Assembly: GCA_051418075.1 (NCBI GenBank)
Contig: JBPRGG010000041.1
Coordinates: 1 to 64,000, forward strand
Reading direction: 5' to 3'
Length of the DNA stretch: 64,000 bases
Source: JBPRGG01 sp051418075
GTDB lineage: Bacteria > Bacteroidota > Bacteroidia > Cytophagales > Cyclobacteriaceae
Shown here: positions 46,201 through 55,600 of the stretch, piece by piece
Position numbering within the stretch: the first letter of the stretch is position 1
Layout: each line of letters opens with the position of its first letter
Notes under the pieces: generated by a model
What the model saw: only the letters and a program-made list of their open reading frames with translations
Databases searched by the model: none
What the model was told of the DNA's origin: nothing
Program-made: the position numbers and the translations under genes

Positions 46201-46470
46201 CTGATTGACATTTCCATTAAAATCACTCCCCCTAAAGTAGATATTTTGATTATAGACCAGGGGATGGGAATAAAAAAAGAACACCTGCCACATATTTTTG
46301 AAATGTTCTATAAAGGTACTGAAAAATCAGAAAGTTCCGGAATTGGGCTTTATATTGTAAAACAGGCGGTTGAGAAGCTTGGCGGAAAAATTTCAGTGGA
46401 AAGCCAATATGGCAAAGGATCCAGTTTCTGGCTGCAGCTACCCAATCATAAAAAGTTATTCACGGAATAA
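43264..46470 (+). CDS. Multi-PAS/GAF sensor histidine kinase
   Basis: 1068-residue cytoplasmic sensor kinase without a membrane segment. Approximate order: N-terminal PAS-like region, GAF (150-290), PAS (305-420), PAS (425-535), PAS (540-660, with DITERKL at its end), GAF (670-835), HisKA with His856 (YKVSHDLRAPLAS), HATPase to the end (NLISNSIKYTN, IIDQGMGIKKEHLPHIFEMF, GIGLYIVKQ). The first GAF and PAS suggest sensing of a small ligand or redox state. No receiver is fused; the stand-alone receiver upstream is the likely target. Its 3' end overlaps the convergent DapA-family gene by 15 bases. Confidence 0.92.
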   Translation: MKEGSPVGLRVSQLFEQVDEASLLIDQGLNITGYFGYTRDLNQKYLPDLLDESLKQMILPELLHGLTGEPGQKTIEILSDQTSTRFEISFTPIMGANHEVSLVSLSIHRKKQTGNSPQNIYGQSFEHILAQLSLDLLQLDHNNYDAGLNLALKTLGQATMVDRSYIFLLSPNKKYACNKYEWHSPLVSSQKQHLQKVDLLELEWMINKFATENPVHISSVESLNGSSMAFKKHLTKQEIKSLVVVPLYHHDELIGFLGLDAVLKRKWWSKEETDLLQLMAELIVNKIHQLSLENEINFNQKEYQQLFDNAHDAILVFDPKEERILNANIRASEIYGYSQDELYGKSLIEMTKSVNQGKDYIHQLKKLKRIHLESIQIHKEGYEMLMDINASWIKYKGKDAVLSINRDKTKDKQAALDLQESQTRYRLLFENINLGIFVLERKGSEICCKDMNHNVEKLLGIKKINALTKPILELIPQLLQTGMYENIQQVFETGNSVSLSSSIKINGRERHIASHTYKISTNECVFIFNDVTHRQLIERALLESQKRYKTLFNNSSDAIFIHDLEGKFMNINRIATKRLGYTRKELIKMKPSDLDTSEFRKMIKARFQSLKENGKIIFETAHVKKDGKVIPVEINSRLIKYDNKIAVLSTARDITERKLTDQKLNWELNINKALSDISGQILKKNFLLDEISETILSYARQLTQSEHGLVSEIEPVTGQNTCSWATHMMEACRLGDIQKFELANCHSGENQGLWDFTLNQHQPFFSNDPMHHPFSQGIPSGHIDIKNFLNIPALLDKQLLGQIALANSARGYSQKDVDAIQRLAQLYALAIYKKRSDEELKTRNTELNNFVYKVSHDLRAPLASILGILNISKISPDEEKDYLFGLVENRVIKLDGFIRDILSHSRNLNTPVKINKIDLDQVLNKVFSELHYLNTHEKIAYKWHISSQDFYSDQVRIYEIFRNLISNSIKYTNPYQDKNLIDISIKITPPKVDILIIDQGMGIKKEHLPHIFEMFYKGTEKSESSGIGLYIVKQAVEKLGGKISVESQYGKGSSFWLQLPNHKKLFTE

Positions 46471-47355
46471 CTGGGCATAAGCCATGGTTTTACGGATCTC
46501 TTCCTGAGCTTCTTCATTTAGTGGAAGTAAAGGTTTCCTAACATTACCAGATTCATAACCCAATATATCTACTGCAAACTTCAGCCCTGCTACCCCATAC
46601 CTGGTAGTAATCGCCTGATTTACCGGAAAAAGCCTCAGATAGATCTGTTCGGCCTCTTTATAATTACCTTGATTAAAAGCTTCCTGAATCCCTACACATT
46701 CATTGGGAACACAATTAGCTAAAGCCATAATGCCTCCCTCGATGCCAAAATGAAGAGCAGGATACCATAAATAAGCTGATCCGGCCAGGATGTTAAATCC
46801 GTCAGCAACATGCCTCTTCATGTCGGCCAATTTGGCTATATCGGCAGAACTGTCTTTAATGCCTATAATATTGGGGTGTTTACTCAATACCCCTACCACA
46901 GCAGATGAAATATCCACCCGGGTAAATTTAGGCTCGTTGTAAAGAATGATGGGGATATCGGCATGATCAGCCACTTCAGTGAAATAATTAATCAGTACCT
47001 GGTCATCCATCTGGTTTTTAAAGTAAAAGGGCGTCAAAAGCAAAGCTGCATCTATTCCGGAACCGGCTGCCTTATTGGTCAGTTTAATGCTTGCTTTGGT
47101 TGATTCCATTCCGGTACTGGCCAGGATCAGTTTGTTGCGATCCGCCACCTCCATGGTTAATTCAATCAGTTTGATTTTTTCTTTCTCCTCCAGGTATGCC
47201 GCTTCGCCACTGGAACCCAACACCAGATAGCCGCTTAAAGGATCCTCATTCCATTTTTCCAGATTTCGGGCAAATTTTCCATAATCCACTTCCTGGTTTT
47301 CCTTAAAAGGAGTAATTATAGAAGGAAAAACACCATTTAATTTCCGAATAACCAT
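46456..47355 (-). CDS. DapA-family lyase/aldolase (DHDPS/NAL superfamily)
   Basis: About 299-residue class I aldolase. Schiff-base Lys169 (IIGIKDSS), Tyr141 (ILYNEP) and the GSSGE loop (49-53) show the family. The GSSGE and YNEP variants, and the absence of lysine-pathway neighbours, point away from true dihydrodipicolinate synthase and toward a 4-hydroxy-2-oxoglutarate, sugar-acid or related aldolase. Start: the ATG at 47355; a GTG two codons upstream is also possible. The gene is convergent with the kinase. Confidence 0.88.
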   Translation of the reverse strand: MVIRKLNGVFPSIITPFKENQEVDYGKFARNLEKWNEDPLSGYLVLGSSGEAAYLEEKEKIKLIELTMEVADRNKLILASTGMESTKASIKLTNKAAGSGIDAALLLTPFYFKNQMDDQVLINYFTEVADHADIPIILYNEPKFTRVDISSAVVGVLSKHPNIIGIKDSSADIAKLADMKRHVADGFNILAGSAYLWYPALHFGIEGGIMALANCVPNECVGIQEAFNQGNYKEAEQIYLRLFPVNQAITTRYGVAGLKFAVDILGYESGNVRKPLLPLNEEAQEEIRKTMAYAQLFRE

Positions 47356-47450
47356 AACCACCTGATTTAAATTACACTTATAAGTTCCGTAATTTTGAAG
47401 AAAGAAACAAACCGGATAAAGAGGAGAAAACCTGGTCAGTTCAAAAAGTC

Positions 47451-48425
47451 TTATTTATCCCGCTGAATGGTATATTGCACCATTTGCAACAGAGAGGTTT
47501 TATAATCAGAGGTAGGGAATGTGCATAAAATATCCAATGCATCTTTATAAAACCGGTCCATTATTTCCTTTGCATACTCAATACCGCCTGATTGCCTAAC
47601 AAAGTCTATCACCTTTTCTACTTTACTGGTTTTTTCACTTTCATTTTTTATGATATAAATGATTTTTCTTTTTTCCAACCAGGAGGCTCTTTGTAAAGCG
47701 TAAATCAAGGGCAAAGTCATTTTCTTTTCTCGGATGTCAATGCCCACCGGTTTGCCTATTTCTTCATGTCCATAGTCAAACAAATCATCCTTGATTTGAA
47801 AAGCCATGCCCACTTTTTCACCAAACTGCCTCATTTTTTGAACTACTTCAGGCTCTGCCCCGGCAGAGCTGGATCCCACTGCACAGCAGGAAGCTATCAA
47901 GGAAGCAGTTTTTTGCCTGATAATGTCATAATACACTTCCTCCGTAATATCCAGGTTTCTGGCCTTTTCCATTTGCAACAACTCTCCCTCACTCATTTCC
48001 CGCACTGCTTCAGAAACGATCTTTAACAAATGAAAGTCCTGGTTTTCCACCGAAAGAAGAAGTCCACGCGATAATAAATAATCGCCTACCAAAACGGCAA
48101 TTTTATTTTTCCACAAGGCATTGATAGAGAAAAAACCTCGTCTGTAGCTGGCATCATCCACCACATCATCATGCACCAGGGTAGCTGTATGCAACAACTC
48201 AATTAAGGCCGCTCCCCGGTAAGTTTCTTCCCCAATACTCCCTGTAACCCCTGCTGAAAGAAAAACAAACATGGGCCGCATCTGCTTTCCCTTGCGCTTC
48301 ACGATATAATTCATGATCTTGTCCAGCAGTAAGATCTTACTTTTCATGGAAGACCTGAATTTTCTTTCAAATTCAACCATTTCAGTGGCTATAGGCGCTT
48401 GTATGTCTTTTAGCTTGAGCGTCAT
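47451..48425 (-). CDS. ispB: Long-chain polyprenyl diphosphate synthase
   Basis: 324-residue trans-prenyltransferase that builds the menaquinone side chain. First Asp-rich motif LVHDDVVDDASYRRG (Asp86, 87, 90) and second motif QIKDDLFDYG are present, plus GKQMRPMF for the diphosphate. The residues before the first motif (ALIELLHTATL) fit a medium- to long-chain enzyme. Cytoplasmic housekeeping gene. Symbol given by homology to the octaprenyl synthase; actual chain length unknown. Confidence 0.92.
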   Translation of the reverse strand: MTLKLKDIQAPIATEMVEFERKFRSSMKSKILLLDKIMNYIVKRKGKQMRPMFVFLSAGVTGSIGEETYRGAALIELLHTATLVHDDVVDDASYRRGFFSINALWKNKIAVLVGDYLLSRGLLLSVENQDFHLLKIVSEAVREMSEGELLQMEKARNLDITEEVYYDIIRQKTASLIASCCAVGSSSAGAEPEVVQKMRQFGEKVGMAFQIKDDLFDYGHEEIGKPVGIDIREKKMTLPLIYALQRASWLEKRKIIYIIKNESEKTSKVEKVIDFVRQSGGIEYAKEIMDRFYKDALDILCTFPTSDYKTSLLQMVQYTIQRDK

Positions 48426-48668
48426 TACATTACAATATTAAAGCCTTATTTTTCAATTTTAAAAGTTTTAAGATTAATTCGGTAAAACTTCAACAATTTT
48501 ATAAATTTTTGATGGCAATAGGTCATTTTGCTTTAATTATTTTACCTTTTCAACACAATCTGTTTAGCTAACAGGTTATGTTTTTAAAGTATTTTTCACA
48601 GTTAATCAAAAACATTTTAATGACAAACACCACAGCGCTGGTTTTGTTGAATAAACAAATTTCTGATT

Positions 48669-49604
48669 ATGGGATATAAAATAGATATTAAAGATCAAAC
48701 TACCGGAGCCGGCCTTAAAAGGATTGCTCATGAGCAACTTGGAAAAGCATTATACAAATTAAATCACCTGGATCATAATCACCAGGAAGTGGTCCATGAT
48801 ACAAGAAAAAGGTTTAAAAAACTCAGGGCTTTACTCAGGATGGTAAAAGAACAAGCAGGAAAAAAATATAGAAAACAAAATGGTTTTTACAGGAATCTAT
48901 CCCGGAAACTCTCGGCGGTCCGGGATACCGTCTCCACCCTGAAAATTGCCCAAAAGACCTATGATAAGTTTCCTGATCTGCTTTCTGAAACTGATTTCCT
49001 GCCTGTAAAAGGCCAGTTGGAAGAAAGAAAACAGGATTTGGAATCCAAGCACCTGAAAGAACAGGACGTACTGACACAGGTCAGAAGTAACCTAATTGAC
49101 GGGATTGAAATGACCGAAAAGTTACCGGTTGAAAAACTGCATTTGGATGATTTGGGTAAAAATTTAAATAAAGTCTATCAAAGAGGCTATAAATCTTTTA
49201 GAACAGCTTATAAAGAACCTTCAGATGAAAATTTTCATGAATTTCGAAAAAGGGTAAAATACCTCTGGTATCATACCCGGATCTATGGCCCGATTTGGAA
49301 GAAATACTACAAAGGAGTTGCTGCCGAACTAAAACAGCTGTCTGACTACCTGGGAGATGATCATGACCTTTCTGTATTGAAGGAAATCCTGGAAAATAAT
49401 TTGGAAACCAACCCGGAGCAAATGAAACACTGGCTTACAGCCATTGAAGCTTTTCAAAAAGAATTGCGTTTAAAAGCGCTTACTCTAAGCGCACGGATTT
49501 ATTATAGAAAACCTAAAAAGCACCTGAAAAAAATCATTCATGACTGGAGACAGTGGAAGAAAGAAAAACATCCAGAGGTAAAAAAAGATGAATTGGTGCA
49601 TTAA
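48669..49604 (+). CDS. CHAD-domain protein
   Basis: 311-residue, Lys/Arg-rich helical protein with two CHAD halves: HDTRKRFKKLRALLRMVK near the start and FHEFRKRVKYLWYHTRIY then LSDYLGDDHDLSVLKE near the end. CHAD domains bind polyphosphate through conserved His and Lys/Arg residues and associate with polyphosphate granules. No CYTH domain is fused or adjacent. Probably acts in polyphosphate storage. Confidence 0.9.
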   Translation: MGYKIDIKDQTTGAGLKRIAHEQLGKALYKLNHLDHNHQEVVHDTRKRFKKLRALLRMVKEQAGKKYRKQNGFYRNLSRKLSAVRDTVSTLKIAQKTYDKFPDLLSETDFLPVKGQLEERKQDLESKHLKEQDVLTQVRSNLIDGIEMTEKLPVEKLHLDDLGKNLNKVYQRGYKSFRTAYKEPSDENFHEFRKRVKYLWYHTRIYGPIWKKYYKGVAAELKQLSDYLGDDHDLSVLKEILENNLETNPEQMKHWLTAIEAFQKELRLKALTLSARIYYRKPKKHLKKIIHDWRQWKKEKHPEVKKDELVH

Positions 49605-49637
49605 AAAAAGGGGATCCGGCCTTGCCACCGGAAACCC
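49603..49637 (-). terminator. Terminator of the giant secreted-protein gene
   Basis: On the minus strand GGG-TTT-CCGG pairs with CCGG-AT-CCCC around an 8-base loop and runs into seven T (plus-strand A run 49603-49609). It starts about 40 bases after the stop of the giant gene. The plus-strand CHAD gene stops at its edge. Confidence 0.65.
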
Positions 49638-49675
49638 ATTGAACAGTATAACCAGGTAGAATTTACCACCAATTA

Positions 49676-52600
49676 TCATTTGATCACCATCATTTTTTTC
49701 ACTTGTTTAAATGTGTAGCTGCCATTTACTTGTTGGCTGGTTAATCCATAGTAATATATACCTGCCTCAAGATCTCCGGCCTGAATCATTATTTCATGCA
49801 TACCCGGCATCTGCTGTTCATTTACCAGTATTTTTCTTTGACCGGTCATATTATACACAGTCAATTGCACATGTGCTGCCACCGGAAGATAGTAACTGAT
49901 CACACTGCTATTTTGAAATGGATTGGGATAATTCTGATTTAAATTAAATTGTCCGTTCAGGTCTTTTTCCAGGCTGGTGGTGACACCGGCACCTGTAGGC
50001 AGTTCATTATCCACCGGGACAGGGCGGCTTTCCGGTACGCTGGTAAACCAGGAAAATGGCTGGGCCGGAACCCCTATCACTTCATCAAATTTCACCTGAT
50101 TGGCCATTTGGATCAAGGTATCCTGATCCGGATCATATAACTTGAAGGTAAAGGTTTCATCCGACTGATTGGCATAAGCGGTAATGAAATACATCCATTT
50201 GTTTAAAACAAACACCGGTTGGGCTGTTCCCCTGATTTCATCCCCAACAAATGCACCCAATACGGCATTAGGATTGGTTACCTGAATGCCACTTACATTT
50301 ACCAGTCCGGTCATATTCATGGTGTGTTCATAATCAGCTACATTTACCACCCAGTCATCAATTTCTACCAATTGATTTCTTCGGGCATTAATGTACTTAA
50401 ATTTAGCACCATTTCCGGCTTTCAACATATAGCCCTGACCGGGATTCATTTCTTCCAGACTGCCGTTCCAGTCTGATCCGCTGTACTCAGCAAAATGGGA
50501 AATACTTTTGATGATATCATTTTTACGGGCTTCATAGGCACCAAGCGCTTCAGCAACAACCTGGGTTTCTTGAGGCAGATAACCCAGCCAGTTCCAGCCT
50601 TTTTTCAGATCCAGTTCTAAACCGGCCACATCTACAAGCTCTCCTATGGTAGTGATTTTTTGCTCGGCACTATGGGTGGTTTTTAATTTGTACATTTTGC
50701 CTGCTTCAAAATTAGTCAGTGTACCTACCCATCCGTGGCCAGGGGTATAGTGGCTGAACTGATTTTCGCTTTCGATCAGCATCCCTTCCTGTGGCACCAG
50801 TCCCGATAACACTTCATTAATTGATTTTCCTGCCAGGTCCAGGTTAAAAGATATCCAGTTCCAGCCGGTTTCTACAGAAATCTGCTGGACATGTACATCC
50901 GCAATGGTGAGACTATCAAAAGATGAGGCACTGCCCCTGGCCTGATCCGCCTGAAAAATATACCTTTCGTTCAGGCTTTTTTCCAAACATGCTGAAGCAT
51001 CCCAAAGCCTGAATTCTACAGAATCTCCATCAGTATGTCCATAAATGGTGATAAAAGCAACATATTCATCCTGGGGAACTACTTTTTGAAGCGAGGCCAT
51101 TCCACGTAATTCATTTCCTACAAAAGCAGCCAACAGATCATTTTCCTCACCAAAAGCCACCTCATTAGCATATATTCCCGCCACTAATGTCATCTGGTGG
51201 TTAAAGTTTGATGGCTCTACCTGCCAGTCAGGTGCCGGGCATAATATGGTGACCTGAAAGATCAGAGCGGCTGAGCCGGTACTGGTATCAGCATAAATTG
51301 TATCCGTATAAACACCCTGCTCCATATTTGAATCAATGTAAAAGTTCAGCAACTGATCTCCTTCAGCAGAAAGTTCACCTGTAGTTTCATCCATTTTAAG
51401 CCATTCAGGCAAACTAATGATCTGAAAAGAATAATTGATCTGCGACAGGTTACGCAACCTTACCGAAAACTTTTGATCCGATTCCCCCAGCAAAACCTCT
51501 TGGGAAACATGGGTTCTGTTCCAGACCACCGGGTTCAGACTTACTTTCATATTCCAATTGATGGGATCAGTTACAAAATTTCCCTGCAGGTCCTCTACAT
51601 TAACCAGGCTCACCTGAAGTGGTTGGTTTTCAATTTCTGCCAGATTTACGCCAGGCAGGATCTTGATTTCATTTTCCAGACAGGTGATTTCTGAAGGAAT
51701 GATTTCACCTGTTAAGGTATTTTTGAGAATTACTGTTTCCTGGTTTACCGAATTACAATTTACACTTTCAGTTAAAATAACAGAAATAGCCTCATTCATG
51801 CCTAAAACGCCATCAGCGGGTTCAGGTGTTCCGAAGGCAACCGGTGCCTGCCGGTCAATAAAACCATTCACTATATCCGAATAATTGGTTCCACCGGGGC
51901 AAAGCACTTTGGCCCGGATATCATAAGCGCCATCAGGCACATTATTATTGGTTACTTTCCAGTAAACAATGGCATAATCATCTTCAAGCAAAGAAGCAGG
52001 TACTACAAAAGCATCCTTCCATTGGTTACGGCCGGCTGGCGAATACTGCAAGATGATATCTGAAAGCAATTCAGTATCATATTCTTCCAGAATGATCTTC
52101 AGCGAATCATTGCTTCCCCTGTTTACCACCCAACCTGCCTCAGGCCGGAACAACTTCACCTGGCTACAGGGGCTTTCGTATCGCACCGAAAAAGCCACTT
52201 CATCTCCAATATTATTGTCGCACTGAGAATACAAACCAACCCGAAGATTTTCATAACTGTAAGCATTGGGGCCCCGGCTCACAGTAAGGGTGGCATCCAC
52301 CGACTGTCCCTGGTCGATGGTATAGGGATCTACATCTTTCAGGGAAATTCCATTTACCAGCAAAACTGCACCATCAGGATTAGATTCCGGGGCTGTGCCC
52401 AATAGATATTTGCGGGCACCTCCACTTTCTGCCGTATTGGCCAGGGTCATTTTAAAACTGGCTGCTTGGTCAGCATCAATACCGGCTATCAGATTTTTGT
52501 CTAAAGTGATCCGTACGCCTTCCCGGGCATTGGTTCCTGGTTCTACCGGGCAGCGGGTACTACCTGCTATCAGGTCAAAAACCGGCGTACCGTATACCGG

Positions 52601-55600
52601 GTCTCTTTTTACAAAAAATGAAAAGGAATCTCCCAGATCATCATCGTTGATAAAAAACCCGGTGGTATTGGTAGTGGTTCTGCTGGTAGTATTGGATGAG
52701 CCAATATTCATGGCTGTTTTTATCTGAACACCGGCAGAAAAACCCGAACCAGCTATGTCCAACCCCATTTCAATGGCTAATTCTGCATCCATATATGTAT
52801 TGAATTCTATAGACTCTGTGCTGGAACTGGTGGCAGAGGTTTGGTGCTGGAAAGGCACATTGTTGCTGAATGATAAGGCATCCGTAAAGTCAGGGTGCGG
52901 CAATGCCTCAGCCTTCAATTTCCGGTTCATTTCCAGTGTTTGCTGCCATACATCTACCTGGTCCAGGTATTTTTGCTTTTGGGTACGGTCTGTTTCTATG
53001 GCACTCAGATTGAGCAAATCAGGAATTACCACATTCTGAATATGTTCTTCCGTGTAAAAATACTGGGTTGCCAGACCCTTATTTGCATACATGACGGTTT
53101 GATATAAGTCTACTTCACAGTTCTCATTAACTTCCAGCACGTCAGTAAGGGCATAAACGATATTCAAGGCAGCACCTACAAATACATCTCCCGAAGCTCC
53201 GATGATGTTTTCGTTATCGGAAGTGCTGAAATTATTGTTGGTAGTCAGGCAGTATTCTGTTTCTGTGGTACTGATATTGGTACGGGATATGGTGGTAGTA
53301 CCACCTACAGTAGCATAAATTTCGGTTTCAGTACTAAATCCCAGACCAGTTTCAAAAGATGTACCTACCTTTACTTGTCTGAAAAGTCCCAATTCAGATG
53401 ATTCTTCCACAGCATAGCTAACATTTACACAATTGGAGGTTTCTTTTTCCATATAACTATAGCTGGCATCACCGGGAGGATCTCGCAGGATCATTAAAGG
53501 TATTTCCGGAGATACTGTGGTAAAGGTCTTACTACGGGGTTTGCTGCCAGTCACTACTACCCATTGCACCCAGGATTGAGTTCCTGCCGGTGTGGTAGCG
53601 AGCACTTCAATTTTCTTTTGATAAGGATTGGTAAACCCGCCAATCAGGTTCGGCAGACCCGCCTTTAATGTATACATCACCGTTCCTGAAGAGTCCAATG
53701 CCACTTCTAAGGGACTGGCCATATCTCCAATCACATCTATGATCTCGATGGTCCCCTGATCGGCCGGACAAATCACGCCGTCATAGTCTTCAATTACTTC
53801 CAGTTTCAGATTATAGGATCTTCCTTGTTCCATTACCTGTAATGAGCAGCTTTCTGTTTCCGGAAATCCGGATATCCTTAGTTCAGGATGGGCCCGGTAA
53901 ATAAAATTCAACACCGTATCCTGTTCTGCCAGTGTGGTAGATTGCAAAATCGGGAAGTAACCAATTTTACCTTCCAGGATCAGTTCTGAGTTTTCATTTC
54001 CAGTTAGTTCGTTTACAAAAACATCCACCATCGGGAAAGCTGGCAGCTGAATTTCATAGCGTCCATCCTGGGTTTGAATGGTGGTTTGGTAACACACATC
54101 CGTCTGAACGCCTAAATTTGCTTTGATGTTCAGGGTGGCTTCTCCAATTGGTAAGTCGCAACTGCCTCCTGCCACTTTCCCACTTAAGGTAAATGTGGTA
54201 GGATCTTCAATCAAGATATCTTCGATGGGACCGGTAACGGATAACTTGCGGGGTATATTTTTAAATGTATGGTTCTTATACTGCACCACCAGGTCATGCT
54301 CTCCGAAGGGAATTCCACCTAATGTGAAATATCCGTTGGCGTCCGTTTTGACTGTACCCGGAATGCCATTTACGTTCACCTCTACACCTGAGAGCGGACA
54401 ATTGGTTCCTTCAAAAAGCACCTGACCTGTAACATAGGTAACGGATTTATCTCTGAAATTTACTGAAGCCGTGGGGTTATCGGCATTTAATTCCACTATT
54501 TCAGACAAAGGTGCTACATCCCGTCCTTCAGTTATTAAAGGCTTTACTTCAAAACTACTGCCATTCCCATAGGGAATGTTTTTGAGGGCATAATTTCCAT
54601 CTTTGTCAGAAAATGCAATCTGGTTCATTGCTGGTCCTGCTATTGCCCAGCTTAAATTTCCAAAAAAAGCCAGATTTTGATTCTTTTTGGTATTATCATA
54701 TGCTCCGCGAGGATTCCCGCTTAATCCGCCATCCAGACTCCACCAGTATACCAGTCCATCCTGGGTTTCCTGCAGTTTACGGGAAGCAAATGACAGGACA
54801 TCATTGGCTGTAAAAGCCTTATTCCAAATCCGAACCTCATCTATTTGTCCGGCTAAAGGCTGACTGTTGACAAATTCTCCGCCTACTGCATCCTGATCTT
54901 GCCCAAATACAATATAACCTGCAGCCGGAATGGAATATCCGGTTCCTATACCAGTCTTCCTAAAAACTTGTTTACCATCCAGCCAAATGGTTATTGTACC
55001 GGTAGCAGAGGCCCAACTGACCATGAGTTGATGCCACAAATTATCATTTATTTGAATATTGGTGGGATTGGTACGGGCCTGTGCTCCATTGGAACCCGTC
55101 AATAAAACCTCAAGATTATTGGGGTCTGCAATGAGAAAAGTATTATCTCCTTTATCAGTGGCATAGGAAAAAATACCTGATTGGCTGGTATCATGGGTTT
55201 TGATCCAAAAATCCACCGTGATCTCCTGCTGAGGGAAATCATCCACTTTGATACAGGCATAATCTTGAATGGTGCCGCCTAATACTAAAGCACTGTTTTT
55301 AGGCACAGTAGTAATTGGCAAATTGGAAATACCAACGGTTTCGGAGTTTCCGGCAAAGACTTTTCCGTTGATGGCTCCATTGTTTTTTGATTTACCTATT
55401 ACCAGCTGCTTTTCAGAAGTGGCAAATAAATTCTTACTTTGTACACTATATGAATGGGTAGTTCCTGGTTTTAAACCATCATCAGTATAGGAAGTGGCAA
55501 AAGGGGCATCCAGCAAATCTTGTTCATCATTCCTGTAAATCAGGTAATTATCCACCTTAAATGGCGTTTTTGAGTTAGCAGGATTTGTTTGCCAGTTGAT

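Noticed and set aside
46456..47355. Lysine-pathway dapA
   Set aside because: Altered GSSGE and YNEP motifs and absence of lysine-pathway neighbours make another aldolase of the superfamily more likely.
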